Positions 43,249-55,420 are shown, numbered from the stretch's first letter. The stretch is DNA of 64,000 nucleotides from Phytophthora sp. 'mugwort' (GCA_033558025.1 JAUCEF010000005.1:7316001-7380000), one strand, 5' to 3'. The notes: generated from the letters alone by a model not told the origin. Numbers and translations: made by a program.

Positions 43249-44350
43249 ACGTGGAGTTCATCTTGACTCCAAAGAAGAATACCAGATGGGGAAGGTCAGC
43301 AACAGCATGAAAACCATGAAGTTTCAACCAATGCCGAACCGGCGACGAAATGTTTTTTATTGACGAGCTGGCTGGACACGTTCTCGGAAGCCAAGACTCC
43401 AACCTGATGAGATGGAATTATCGCTAGTGTTGCTGGGCATATAACGTGGGAAGGATCTACAGGTTCAAATACCCGAAATCGCAGAATAGTATGTGTGCAA
43501 CACCCATATATGACTTGACCTGCGCACTTATCGACACATGTTGCCGCACTGGTCGAGTCTCTGTCAAAGATCTCGATACGGTACAACATTCCTTTGTTGT
43601 TCGTGTAAGTCGCATACGCGCGCATACTGGACGAAGAAGACCACGATGCAATACTGTACACCACCACCCAGCACCTTAAGCAAAGCGGCTGGGGAGCAAT
43701 TTCCTTTCTCCAACATCCTATTTTCCAGCGGTGTATCTGTTGTCATGCAACATGCCGCTCCAACGCTGACAGCCGTGGAGTCGGATAGCTGAGCTGTAAG
43801 CAGCACCGAAAGACTCCGTGTACCTGGATTTGACCATCCTTGACACCAATGGTCTGTTGTTTGCCAGCAAAGTCCGAAATCAGCAATGTGGCAGGTATGC
43901 CCGCAAGGTAGATAAATAAACCGTCCAGCGGTAGAAAGTATCATGAGCAAAGTAGTCCATTTGCGGTTATTAACTTCTCCCGGTTTCCCAGACCCCCGAC
44001 ACCTAACGCATCCCCAGTTCACGTTGGCCCATGAAAAAAAATCACCATAATGCTCCCGCCCATCAGCGACAAGATATGGCCGAGACGACCAAATATTTAG
44101 GAGTTGCGGTCAGAGCACGCACCGACGACTGACTCCACTAAGACGCCACAACATGGCCAGGAAAGCTGCGCTAAGTAAACAGCGCATCGATAAAAGCACG
44201 TCTGTAAATATGGTCCGAGTGTATCAACAGTTCTGTCCACGACATTCGGCGAGGCATCGAAATGATCGACAATGGGTGACTTAAAACCATTATCGGCGTC
44301 CCGAGTAGTCGAATCTTGATGATGCTTGGATTTGGTTCTCATTTCCTCGA
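43249..44350 (-). pseudogene. Decayed SLC45/sucrose-type transporter
   Basis: Minus-strand relic of the neighbouring intact gene 44613-46091. From the N-terminal side it retains NGFKSPIVDHFDASP, TLGPYLQTCFYRCAVYLAQL, SGKPGEVNNRKWTTLL, IADFGLCWQTTDHW and AACCMTTDTPLENRMLEKGN, and its last 35 bases (near 43254-43290) match the 3' end of the intact copy. Segments including TM1-TM2 and the central loop are deleted, and stops and frameshifts are frequent. It lies tandem and in the same orientation, so it is a dead tandem duplicate. Confidence 0.85.
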
Positions 44351-44612
44351 GTTTGAAAGTCCAGCTAAGCTTATTAGATTTAAGAATGGTAGCATCGTGA
44401 CAACTTGGCTCACAGCCGATTCTGTCATCCAGCGCGCACGAGAGCAAGTAGGAAAAAAAAAACAGCAATATGATGAAGTGTGTACAGTGTTGCTGGATAA
44501 ACTGATATGATTCGGATATATCAATTAAGAGCAAACATATGTGACGTTGCAATGGCAATCTATTCAGAAATGACGTTGGACCTGAGAGGATTTCATTACA
44601 GTTCTGATTAAG

Positions 44613-46091
44613 CTACATTGAGTTCATTTTGACTTTGAAGAAGAATATGCAGACGAGAAAGGCCAACAGACTGACAGCGCCGCCTACGAAGACAGGTAGT
44701 CTATAGCCCATTGAGGTTTCAACCAGTGCTGAGCCAACAATGAAGTTAAGCAGCTGGCCGAACGAATTGGCAGAATTCACAACGCCTACGTATACACCAA
44801 TATCGGCGTTGTGACCAAATACGTGCACAATAAGCGGCACAACCAGCGCGAAGAAGGTGCTAATCGTGATAGAAGTCAAAGCTACAATCATCACGTCGAG
44901 TGCCACAACGTCGCAGAATGCCATCACCATCAACAGCACCTGAGGAATAGTAGCAAGTGTTGCAATGTGCTGAGCTCCATAACGACGCACCAAGGGTGGG
45001 AGACTCCATGAGTACAAGTATCCAACGATACAGAACAGCATGTCTGCAAGACCTCCAGCAAGTCGAACGCCACGGCTGTAGTCTAGTTGCTTCTCCGTGC
45101 ACTCAATGCCACACATAGCCGCATTGGAGGCATCACCCTTAAAAACCTCAAGACCGAAGAACATCCCTTTGTTGCCGTTGTAGGCCGCGAATGCGTATTG
45201 ATTCAGGAAAATCACGGTGCAGTAGACCGCCAATACCTTCGGAAGCGTCTTCAGAGCAGGGTAGATCGAGCCAAACGCATACATCACATTGTGACAGCAA
45301 CTTCGCCTCTCTATCGTCCTCTTATCGAGCGGGATTTCTTTCGCCACATAGCACGCTGCTCCAATACAAAGCCCCATAAAGACCGACAACGTGCACAAGA
45401 ACGAGTGCATCGAGTTGTACGCTGCACCAAAGAATTCCATGTATGCTGCCACTACAATAGCTCCAAGGGTCGACCAACCTTGACCCAGTGCAGAGCCGAT
45501 AGTTTGACGTTTACCAGCGAAATCAGAGATCAACAACAACGCAGGAGTCTGCGCAATATTGACCGTGATGTCCATCCAGAGGTAGAAAAATATCGTGAGT
45601 AGAGCTGTCCATTTTCGGTCTGTGACTTCCCCAGGCTTTCCAGACCCGACATCGCCCAACGCGTCTCCTAGTTCACGTGTGTAGCCCATGAGGATCCAGC
45701 AGATAATGCTCCCAACCGCTGACACTACAAGGTACGGCCGACGACGTCCATATTCTGACGTATTCTGGTCTGAATACACGCCGACAATTGGTGCCAACAA
45801 GATGCCGCTAAGTGGTCCGCTAAGCTGTGTTAACTGTACAGCATAACGAGGAAGCATCGTCTGCAAATACGGTCCAAGTGCCGCCCATTGCGCCGCCCAC
45901 GCCATTCGAATGGCCATACGAGGCATCGAAATGACGAGCAGCTCTCTGAATGAAGCTCCTTGCGGCGTCAGTTCCTCCTCCTCGACAATAGGCGACTTAA
46001 ACCCATCCTTTGGCGTCTCGGGGGTCGCGAGGGAGTCGAACTCAGCGCACGACGTCCTCATCTCGATGTTCTTGAGTAACTTTGCGCTCAT
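44613..46091 (-). CDS. SLC45/sucrose-type sugar:H+ symporter (paralogue 3)
   Basis: A 492-residue intact paralogue with about twelve membrane segments. Signatures: PRMAIRMAWAAQWAALGPYL in TM1, DQNTSEYGRRRPYL in the TM2-TM3 loop, AYNGNKGMFFGLEVFKGD and a Cys-containing loop (CGIECTEKQ) after TM7. The N-terminal cytosolic tail (about 45 residues) is longer and more acidic than in the other two copies. The signature loop has Q-N in place of R-S (DQNTS versus DRSTS), a change near the transport-critical motif that might affect substrate preference. ATG at 46091. The transporter family thus has three intact and at least two dead members in this window. Confidence 0.88.
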   Translation of the reverse strand: MSAKLLKNIEMRTSCAEFDSLATPETPKDGFKSPIVEEEELTPQGASFRELLVISMPRMAIRMAWAAQWAALGPYLQTMLPRYAVQLTQLSGPLSGILLAPIVGVYSDQNTSEYGRRRPYLVVSAVGSIICWILMGYTRELGDALGDVGSGKPGEVTDRKWTALLTIFFYLWMDITVNIAQTPALLLISDFAGKRQTIGSALGQGWSTLGAIVVAAYMEFFGAAYNSMHSFLCTLSVFMGLCIGAACYVAKEIPLDKRTIERRSCCHNVMYAFGSIYPALKTLPKVLAVYCTVIFLNQYAFAAYNGNKGMFFGLEVFKGDASNAAMCGIECTEKQLDYSRGVRLAGGLADMLFCIVGYLYSWSLPPLVRRYGAQHIATLATIPQVLLMVMAFCDVVALDVMIVALTSITISTFFALVVPLIVHVFGHNADIGVYVGVVNSANSFGQLLNFIVGSALVETSMGYRLPVFVGGAVSLLAFLVCIFFFKVKMNSM

Positions 46092-46454
46092 TCCGACGAG
46101 CTGCTGTGCTTTAGCGCGTGTTCAAGGTCGTAAGCAGAAGAATTAATGCCGATTTCGTCAGCCAATTGCTCTATTCCTGCGAGGCTATTCCGTGGTGATG
46201 TTTACGCTGAAACGGCGGATGGGTGTCAGTGAACAAAAAGACCTGGACGAACAGCGTGGCAGATGATGAAAAAAAATAGTTCCTGTCGTGACTTACGCAC
46301 CGGCTCCTTTGAGGACAACCTAAAGTTGCCGGCAGTACTTAAGCGGAGACTATACACCGGGTAAGTGAAATGGTGTAAACTCATCAAGAAAAAGAAATAT
46401 AAAACATTATTTTATTCTGATTGGTCGGCACGGACGGGTGCCATGTCCCCGGAT
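46092..46454. other. Transporter upstream region
   Basis: Non-coding upstream DNA of the minus-strand transporter. No exact initiator match was seen. Confidence 0.4.
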
Positions 46455-46600
46455 CAACGGAGGCGAAGCTTGCGAGCCGCAGCGGTCTTAGGGTTCAGCC
46501 CAAGCACACGCAGCGAGTCGCAAGCGGAGGTGCAGCTTGCCGAGCCGTAGCGGGCTTTTAGGGTTCGACCCCAGCGAGCGCAGCGAGCACTAGGGTCGGT
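46455..46600. repeat. Two-copy GC-rich repeat with B-box-like motif
   Basis: Two imperfect tandem units of about 68 bp. Each has the order GGAGG-GAAGCTTGC-GAGCCG-AGCGG, TTAGGGTTC and CGCAGCGAG. The second unit contains GGGTTCGACCCC, which fits the tRNA/SINE B-box GWTCRANNC. The surrounding sequence is AT-rich, so the unit stands out in composition. Confidence 0.6.
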
Positions 46601-48015
46601 GGGATTGCGCGTGGCGCAAAGCTGAGTTATAGATACTCTTAAAGATGACACCCCGTCTTCTTGCATGATTATGTATGTCGGCAGTGTCAGCCAATGTCGG
46701 CAACTTTACAGTATGGCTTACCAATCGATGGCCCACCAGCGATATGCTAACGAAGAAACCCACCCCGACTGCAATTTTTACATTGACAAGATAGTTGGGT
46801 ATCCAACCAGGAGACGTAAATCCGTATTTTAGAGTGCTTCCCTTCGATTCTGAGCCAGTTTCGACGGAGGTCAAACTTACGCACTGACTAGTTCATGAAC
46901 CACTCGATATCATACAAAACTTTCATATAATGCTGTCACACTATGGTAGACATCACATCTTCTTACACCAGCGCACTTTCGAGAAGTACGAAGGATTCGA
47001 CGCTCGCATCGAAAACTTTGGATGTCGGTCGCCAAAACGGTTGTAACAGCCGGAAGTCAGATCGGTGACGGAGCGCAATTGCCGTGGATGAGGTGGTGAA
47101 TGTCGTTGGCGCCCACCAGCACTTCCCACGGTTGAACCGGGACCATACGATGCTGCATAGCCACCACCCGGGTCACGATGTCTGCTTCACAATCGCCGCT
47201 GCCAGGGCAGGAGCAGGACCAGGACGCAGTCGCTCGAGGATTTGCCCAACTTTGCGAGCAGTAATGTGACATTTCAGCGTCGTTCGCGACACAAACGAAG
47301 TGTCAACAACCGCAGTCAGGGTCTCACCCAGTAGGACGCGTTGAATGGCCTTCTCCAGTTCTTTGTCCGATTAACGAGCCTTCATTCTTGCTTTGCAGTG
47401 CTTACTTTACGCCTCTCGAGGGAGGGAATATATCGTAGCGTACTAGACGAGTGCAATGCTTTTGTGGTCATGATCTGGTAAAGAAATGACATATCCAATC
47501 AATCGATCGAGATCGAAATTGGCGCTTCTAGATGAATGAAACTTGCTTTGGGATCATGATCTGGTAAGGACCATCAATTGGTAAACCATGTGTGAGTAGT
47601 TCGAACTGTGCGAGTTGAACACTTGTCGTTGAGCAGAAACAGAAAGGATGCAAATACGCGGTGGACTCGAGTGAGGACATTGCCGGCGTTGGAGACATCT
47701 GTTGGTCTGCGAAGCCATTTACCGTGTACTTCGAGTTGACACTGGGCGACACGGACCAGCCCGGAGCGCAGGGTTAGTGAAGACACGTTTCAATGCTGTC
47801 GACACAGCCGAAACAGCCTCCACCAGAGCGCCTGCGAATTCGAGTCTCGAAGTCCAAGTAGAATGGCCGATTCCGGCTGCCTCACCAGCTTCAATAACTG
47901 CAGCCTGCTGAAGGTGAACGAGAGCCTCGATCAGAAGGTCGCCGCGTCGAAAGATGAAGTTTAGCCAGGTGTACGGCACCGTCCAGCGTATCGGGTCGAC
48001 AGAGCTAAAGTGCCG
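46601..48015. other. Unassigned, probable Gypsy 5' region
   Basis: No intact gene. The part nearest to 48 kb should hold the gag and protease of the Gypsy element that follows, but no gag motif could be recognised. Minus-strand frames at 47719-48051 are probably shadows. Confidence 0.35.
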
Positions 48016-48019
48016 TTTT

Positions 48020-50560
48020 CCGACCTTCAGCGAGAGGTTATTCATCACCACAGTTTCACTGTGATACCTAACGTTCAGGGCGAGATGGTCGTCGGTCGTA
48101 ATCTGCTCAGCTGTGAACGATTGTCAACTTCAGCGAGGCGACGATCGCGTGGGCCGGTTACAACGGCATGCTCAACCTCGGTGCCAAGTAATCGCGTCTC
48201 GAATTCGTCGATTCTATCCTAGATGAGCTCAAGGAGATCATCAAGACGTCAGTACAACCAGCCGACCTGTTGGGGGGCATCAAGGGCCACCACAGACAAT
48301 GAAGCACTTCGTCGAGCTACTCACTGCGTACGAGGAATTGCCCAACGGCCACCTTGGCAAGATGAAACTCCCTGGCAACGTGCTGGCAATTGTGGACAAC
48401 GACAAGCCGGTGCCCGCCAAGCCGTACCCAATAGCGCTCAGTCAAGAACAAGCGGCTCGCACCGAGATTCAACGTCTCATCGGCCTCAATGTGCTCGAGA
48501 CGATTTACGAATCGGAGATGGTATCTCCAGCCTTTTTCCTGCGCAAACCAGACATGAGTCGCCGACTGCTGATCGACTTCTGCGGTCTCAACAAGTTTCT
48601 GAAGCGCAGTCCGTATTACGTCCTTGTCACCCGTGAATTGGTTCAGCGACTCGGGGAATCCCAGTTCTTCTCGAGTTTCGACGTTAACATTGGGTACTAC
48701 GCGCGACAGCTGGCGACCGGAGCCGACCGCTCTCTTTTGCGTGCCGTTCGGGAAATATCAGTACAAGCGCCTGCCGATGGGCATATCTATGGTGCCTGAC
48801 GAGTACTTAGCCCGCATGATGAAGAACTTCAAAGATTTGGACTTTGCTATCATCTACTTCGATGACATCCTCCTGTTCTCTCGCACTGTCGAAGACCATC
48901 GTGAGCACCTGCGTGCCGTGTTCGAGCATCTGAGCAGTTTAACATTACCTTGAACGGTCGTCTGCCGTTCGGCAACTTCGATATTTTGGAATTCATATTG
49001 AGCGCCGAATGCATCAAGCCCCAGAATAGGATGATTCTCGCGATCTAACAAGATCGCAGTGCCCAAGAACATGCGGCAGCTGCGACGATCCCTCGGAATG
49101 GCCAACTACTACCGTGAGATGGTGCACAATAAGTCTGCATTGCTCAGGCCGCTCACCCGTTTGACATCGAACAAGGTCCCCTTCGTCTGGACTTCTGTGT
49201 AGAACGAACGACGGCTTCGAGGGGGTCCAGAAGGCGTCGGTTCAAGACGCATTGCTGTCTTTTCCGAACTGCAGGTTACCGTTCGACATATTCGCAGATG
49301 CAAATGACAAGAACTTGGCGGTATGATTCAGCAGAATGGCAAGATTATTGCCTGTTACGCTTGAGCGACGACCGTGCAGCAGAACTACACGACTACGGAT
49401 CTGTAACTAGTCTCCGTGGTTGAAATTATCGAGAAATGCTGCTCGGGTTTCCAGTTGCGGTACACATCAACCACAAGAATTTGATCTACCGGACTGTAAA
49501 TTCTCTGCGCTCGAAACCCCCGAAGTTCCTGCTCTCGGAGTACCGACTGGCGTGCAAGAGCATCCAAGGCAAGAACAACATCGGCGCCGATATATTTCCC
49601 CGCATGAAGTATGATAGAGACATGCTCGCAGAAGACGAAGTTGCCGTGGACATCGAAGCCATGCTGATCGACCGGTCGAATGTGTGATCGACGGCCAGTA
49701 CATCAAGGGACAACAATCTGCGGACGGCAGCACTCAGCTGATCATCGGCTCCTGTGTGCAAGGAACACATGGCCAAGGCTATCAAATCAACAACGTCATG
49801 GGTTTGCGCCTGTTGACCTACTAGAAGCGTATTGTCATCCCCGAGGAACTGCGTTTGAACATTTGTGGACTGGTACCAGCCCTCCCGGCGCAAGCGTCAA
49901 TACCACACCACGAAGCCAACTTTTACTGGTCGGGCATTTTGTCGAACTTGTGCGAGCCAGCATGACTTGCAAGCGCTCGAAACTCCAGGCGGTGCCCTAG
50001 CCCATGGCGAGTTACCGGCGCGCGATATGTTCACGGTGGCCCCGTTCGACGTGGTCCAAGCGGACACGATCGGACCGTATGATCTAGACAAGCAGGAGGT
50101 CTCTGTGCAACCCAACAAGCGTGCCAAGACAACAGCCGGAAACCTCGACGCGATGGCTACTCGCGTCCCATCAAGGTCGCCTTCGATCGAGGCACCGAGT
50201 TTAACACCCCGGAGTTCCGGAAAAGTTGACGAGCTACGGAATCAACACCAAGTCCATCCCAGGCAATTACCCCAAACTAATACAATCTGTAAGCGCGTCC
50301 GCCTCGAGTTGGTGTGTCCGTTGCTACCCAGACGGTGACTGGCGTCAACTGATTTAGTACGCGGCCTTCTGCAGTGCGTGCCAGCTACCGCAGGATCCTG
50401 AGGAAGACGCCCTCTCACTTGATCCTCGGCCAGAACCTGGTGACGCGACAGCTCCACGAGGCCAACTTGAGTTGCTTGATCAAGCTCCGGTTTAAAGCCA
50501 TCCTATGCGATAACACACGCGAGAACGACACAGGACTCCAACACTTATAATCCGTCGCCG
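48020..50560 (+). pseudogene. Ty3/Gypsy polyprotein remnant (PR-RT-RH-IN)
   Basis: In order on the plus strand: a protease end HSFTVIPNVQGEMVVGRNLL near 48070; reverse transcriptase from 48299 (MVSPAFFLRKPDMSRRLLID, FCGLNKFLKRSPYYV, FFSSFDVNIGYYARQLATG, then LPMGISMVPDEYLARMMKNF and IIYFDDILLFSRTVEDH with the FDD catalytic pair); RNase H with VAVHINHKNLIYRTVNSL and KNNIGADIFPRMKY (49440-49610); integrase remains IKVAFDRGTEFNTPEF near 50190. RT is split by a frameshift near 48740, and many stops follow. No LTR pair was fixed. Confidence 0.85.
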
Positions 50561-52253
50561 ACCATTTATATAGTCCGCATCGCGAAAAAGGAAAGCGGGA
50601 ACAAAACAGCGTCAAATCGCGACTGGTCCCTAGCGATCACAACTACGGGATCATCAAGCAACGGATCAACATTCACCGCCCATTTCCGTGTTAATGCTGT
50701 CAAGCATACGCTTGGGGTCTAATGGCAAGATTGTAGGTACTTCTGACAACAACTGTCTCCTCGACTTCAAGGTGCTGCCGCAACGAGAGTTATCTCCAAT
50801 CCTGGCGACAGCGTTGCAGCTTTGAGGCCGCCTCCGGCCACACCCTATGGCGGCACCCGCGTAACGTAGGAGAACCAGTTGGTTTATTTGCATGCTAGCG
50901 TAGTGGGAGCGGTGATCACGCCACTGCCACGAGCGACCTGATGATGATCGACTTAAGGGGCGAGGCAGGAAGAGGCGGACGGCCGGCAGACGGTGGCGCT
51001 AGTGTGCTGCAAGTGACACATGGTGGCGGGCTCGAGCCAGCGGACTACAGGTACCGGAACACGGCTGCTAGAAGTGTGGCAGCATGTTGGAGAAGCGAGG
51101 CATGCGGCCATGAAAGATCGCAGGGGGGGAGCGATGTGCCGCAGGTCATGCATGCGAAAGTATGAGCGGCGGTGGGGCGACATGCTGGACGGAGCCGAGA
51201 GGCCTAGAGGCGCCGTGAGCTGAAAGGGGCCCGGAAGAGGGAGAGGTCCAGTGGGCAGCAAGGGCACTGGTAGGTTAACGGTATGCTAGTGGGGGTGAGC
51301 TTCGGTAGGTGGGTGGCGAGCTGCGGTCGCAGCTCGACCCGCAGTTGCGAATTAGTGTTGGACAGCGCTAGTTTAAGACTAAAATAACTACTTGGTGCCG
51401 GACACGGGGTGCAGCCAACAGAGGGGCAAAAGCGTAAAGCGAGGTAAGCTAGTAGAGACGCCTGCATTATGAGGGCAGCTAGATAGTAGGGTAGTGAAGG
51501 CCACAGAGAGAGACTATGGGGGTTGTGACTGAGCTATTGATGCTGTCTCGACCGTACGGGCGCGAGCGTTCACGTTGATATCTCTTGTATGCATATCAAA
51601 GAACGTGATCGCCCACTCTGCATGTAAATACCGGGCTACCTTGCTGGAAGCAGCCGTAAGACCCGCCCCGGGGTTGCCGGTGCCGATAACGCTTCCTCCC
51701 CACCGTCCCTATCCCTTCACCGACGGGGTGAGGGGCCAGCCTGTGCTGGTGGACAGCTGAACTGCCTCGCACTGCTCACTACTCAGCGATGACCGCTGCC
51801 TAGGTGGGCGCGGTGGTCAAGAAAGTTGACGAGGAAATGCTTTCTTCAAGGGAGTGGGGAAACGGCTACAATAGTATAGCACCGCCTAACGAACTCAATA
51901 GCTTCTCGTTTTACCCATATAAAAAATTTGCTGCTCTTGCCACTAAAACGCTGGATAACACTAAGCTCGACCGGATTGAACTGGCTACGTATCTGTCGAC
52001 GAATTGGATTCCTGCTCAACTCTCTTAGCGTAGCATTCTGGTATGAAGGACCAGGGAAGGTAAGATTTAACAGCCGCTTCGTTTGTCTCCATGGCATCTC
52101 ATTCGATTAATGGTGGTATTGGCTGCAACGAACGTCGTCCTCCGACTGTGAATTGATCACATTTCATGCCACTCGTACCAACTATCTTGCAAAGTTTTTG
52201 CGAAGCATTTGCCACGCTTTCGGGTTTTAGCCCATAAAGCTGTCCACATCTCA
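50561..52253. other. Unassigned, possible Gypsy 3' region
   Basis: G-rich non-coding sequence at 50930-51500 may be the 3' end or LTR of the Gypsy copy, but no matching LTR was seen. A plus-strand frame at 51804-52028 (SSREWGNGYNSIAPPNELNS) is unassigned. Confidence 0.35.
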
Positions 52254-53200
52254 TTAAAGTGCACTTACTAAGAGCGTATATTGCGGCGGCCAGGCGAGAT
52301 CGAGTTGGTCACGATAGAACATCATACTTTGGGTGGTCAACGCTTCTTCACAGCAGTAATTGTGTATAACTGTCGCATCACAGTCTAAATTCAAAGTCGA
52401 AGTTATGGTGTTGATGATCACCATTACGAACGAATCCGCGGCCAGCCATATTAGCCATACCTTTGTGTCTACAAACAATTTCTCTAAGATCCTCCACTCG
52501 CTGACGTTGTAATTGATCGTGATAGGATAGCAAAATTGCTCAAAGGCTCGCATCGTCTGCCTTTGTTGGTTTTTGCAACTAAGATCTCGCAATACAAAAT
52601 TAATTTCCATTAGACGAAGTGACCATCAGTTCGTCTAACAAATTAAAACCATCGTAGTAGCGTCATAACGCGGTAGCAACACTGGAATGAAGAAGAACTT
52701 ACACAGAAGAAAACGGATGCTGCTTACATTACAAGCCCAATTGAGAAGCATAGGGTCCCTCCTATGCAGTAAGCCCCATATTGGACTTGAGTAGTAAGTA
52801 TGCCACATGTAACAACTTCATCTTCCTGAAGGACACGGGACACGGCAATAATTCACAGGGGGAAAATCTACAAATGCATCTGCAAAGTACTGCAAATTGT
52901 GCTCCGTATCACGCCCTCTGTAACTGCCGTATAGTAGTTTCGAGCATATTTGGTCGAGATATATCGCATAATGTTGATTTAGAGATGTCGATAGAGTTCT
53001 GAAACCCGCTGTTCTACCAAACAAAAAGTAAAAAATGACAGCACAACGCCCTGTGATAGCGCACTTACCTCGCTGCAAAAAAAAGCTGCTTTGCCGCGCC
53101 GCACCTGGGCGAACTGGTCTTGTGTGTCGGCAAGCTGCTGCGCCAACGCAATGCCATAACGCCCAGTAGTAGTGCCTACAAGACGGGCACCAACATCCAT
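52254..53200 (-). CDS. Candidate multi-exon hypothetical gene
   Basis: Tentative. An exon from ATG 53200 encodes MDVGARLVGTTTGRYGIALA and QQLADTQDQFAQVRRGKAAF, ending at a good donor (GTAAGT, 53068). An acceptor CAG or TTTCAG lies near 53009-53001. Later open stretches are GTLSTSLNQHYAIYLDQ-like sequence around 52990-52820 and SEWRILEKLFVDTKVWLIWL around 52510-52440, ending at the TAA near 52254. A complete splice pattern could not be made to stay in frame, so this may be a decayed gene. No known domain was recognised. Confidence 0.35.
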
Positions 53201-54112
53201 TGTCCAGAGTCTTTACTTGCTTACGCCTTGCCGGAAAGTTACTTATATGTTAAGTACAGGTGGGGTCAAAATTACTGGCATCGCAGCCATCGAATTAGCA
53301 ATTCGAAATTTATGTGACAAAGCCAAAGCCATAATAAAAGCTTATTCGAGCTCGTTCACGAACTTCAACGTCTAGAAGACGTGAGCGCTAGTATTTATTT
53401 GCTCAAATCCTTGTGGCAGAAGCAATTAGCTCCTGATGCTCTTTCCACATAAAATTTACTGTTTTTCAGGGTATTTTGCAAAATGCACAACTAACTAATT
53501 AATTAATGCACACTCATGCATTTACGCACTGGAAACTTGATGAAAACCTACCGGCTACCCAATAAACAGTTTCCTAGTTTCGTTTCAAATTCGATTCTGG
53601 GACATCGTCATTTATTGTAGATTCGTCGGTATCGGCTTGAAAACATACCGAACGGTTGCTAGAGCTGCGCGCAGGTTTAGAAGCCACACCATTATTGCAA
53701 AACACTTTCTGGTCAAATCTGAATCGGCGTCATCTACACGGAGGCATTAAGTGTTAGCGCGTTGGTCCACCTCCGAAAAAACAGGCATACTTGCATCGCC
53801 GTCTTATACAATTAAAAGTGACGTACGCGTAAATATATATTGTAAGTGTTTACACCATTATAAAGCGTTTCCGCATGCACTTTGGATTTCCTCCCTGTCA
53901 ACAGAGCTGCGGTTCGATTACTGACTGTAGGCTCATATACGCGCCGCAATATGTTTTGACGTACAAAGTGAAAGGGTACCACGAACGGCCGAATTCACAT
54001 GGATCAATCCGAAGACAGTCACCCATCGCAAAATGACTGCATCATCTCCAAATTCACCGCCACCTCGATCAATTACGCAATCATGTAAAGAGCGACAGCC
54101 CCGCCTACCACC
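53201..54112. other. Intergenic, no gene recognised
   Basis: AT-rich. Short frames only; no terminal repeat for the Harbinger element was identified here. Confidence 0.45.
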
Positions 54113-55420
54113 TTACAATCGTCTATAAAGCGACGCTCTCGGCCTAAAAATCCTCCCTATCATTTTCACTATCACCGCCGCTCTGGCGGCGAGACGTACT
54201 GTCCGGTGCCCCGTAATGGTCGACGAGCAGGCTACGCAGACGGATTCTGCGCTTCTCGCGATAGCGTCGCTGCACGGCCGATCGCTTCTGCTGGGTGTCG
54301 TGCCGATTAGACAGAGGCGCTTCAAATATTTTTCGAACGTGGTCCCTTTCTCTTGGTCCAGTGAGAAGATGCGACGTAAAAATTGGTCAGCGTATCGCAT
54401 GCTTTGGAGACCGTGTCGTAGTTGTTCCTGATCCACATATACTTTTCGGAACCACTTTGTCCAGAGCGTGGAAATCCGACGAAAGAAAATTTCAAACACG
54501 ACGCTGTCGTGGGCCATCCGGTCGTTGACCTTGACCTGCAAGAGCGCCAGCTGCCGAAGCGTGGGCTTCTGGTGCGGCGCCACAGTGTGGAAGTCATCAG
54601 CGAGGCCTTGGCAGTCCTTGCCGTCCATGACGACTCGCGACGCCGGGGTCACCCCATGCATGGGGGCAACGCTCTCCTCTCTGTCGCTCTTCAACAGGCC
54701 CCGCAAGAGGAACTCGTGATTGCCGCGGAAGATCTCGATGGCGGCTGCTCGGCCTGCGTAGTGGTTGGTGCAGCGGATGCCGCGATCGTTAGGCAGCAGT
54801 GACACCTCCACCTTGTACCCGTGGAGGCGGTGCTTGGTGCTGTAGTAGGCGCTGCGCTTATGCATGAGCCCGCTAGGCATGTTGGTCTGCTGGAACGTCA
54901 CGTCGGTGGCGTACCGCGCGAACGGGTGGTGCTTGAACATGTTGCCGCTCAACCCTAACGCCTTCATCGTGAACTTGTAAGACACGGACACGATGAGCTT
55001 GTACAGGAACGGCGAAACGACCTCGACGAACGAGATGATCATCGTCTGAAAGGTGCCGGCCTTGCTGTCGAACACGCTAGCCACCACGTCCCACTGTCGC
55101 AGTGCTTCAGCATCACCAAGAACATGAAGACAATGTCGTAGCTTAGCACACTTTTTGCCTCGCCCGATTTTCCACGCGGTGGTCACATGGCTGCGCATGG
55201 TGATCCACAGGCGCTCGAACTCGACCGGAGCGAAGTTGGTGAGCGCCACGATGTTCGACGAGTACTCGCGCATTGGTTGAACTTCGGGACAAAGATCTAA
55301 TAACTCTTGATTTCGACCAAAACTACAGGAACACGCTCCAACGCAATTGACGGAACAAACATACCATTTTGGATCACAAATTAAAAAAAATTTTAAAAAA
55401 ATCGATCTTCGATAGAACAT
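54113..55420 (-). CDS. PIF/Harbinger-type (DDE_4) transposase
   Basis: A long uninterrupted frame of 435 residues. After an atypical N-terminus there is a helical DNA-binding part (VALTNFAPVEFERLWITMRS), then the catalytic domain: FARYATDVTFQQTNMPSG with the first acidic residue, YYSTKHRLHGYKVEVSLLPN, IRCTNHYAGRAAAIEIFRGN, then VVMDGKDCQGLADDFHTVAP with the second Asp, and NDRMAHDSVVFEIFFRRIST with the third acidic residue (E). The order matches DDE_Tnp_4/HARBI1-like transposases. Absence of stops suggests recent activity. The first 40 residues may be intron or leader read-through. Terminal inverted repeats and TSD were not found. Confidence 0.72.
   Translation of the reverse strand: MFYRRSIFLKFFLICDPKWYVCSVNCVGACSCSFGRNQELLDLCPEVQPMREYSSNIVALTNFAPVEFERLWITMRSHVTTAWKIGRGKKCAKLRHCLHVLGDAEALRQWDVVASVFDSKAGTFQTMIISFVEVVSPFLYKLIVSVSYKFTMKALGLSGNMFKHHPFARYATDVTFQQTNMPSGLMHKRSAYYSTKHRLHGYKVEVSLLPNDRGIRCTNHYAGRAAAIEIFRGNHEFLLRGLLKSDREESVAPMHGVTPASRVVMDGKDCQGLADDFHTVAPHQKPTLRQLALLQVKVNDRMAHDSVVFEIFFRRISTLWTKWFRKVYVDQEQLRHGLQSMRYADQFLRRIFSLDQEKGTTFEKYLKRLCLIGTTPSRSDRPCSDAIARSAESVCVACSSTITGHRTVRLAARAAVIVKMIGRIFRPRASLYRRL

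Noticed and set aside
47719..48051. 110-codon minus-strand frame in the Gypsy 5' region
   Set aside because: It lies antisense to the Gypsy protease region; no motif and no consistent start.
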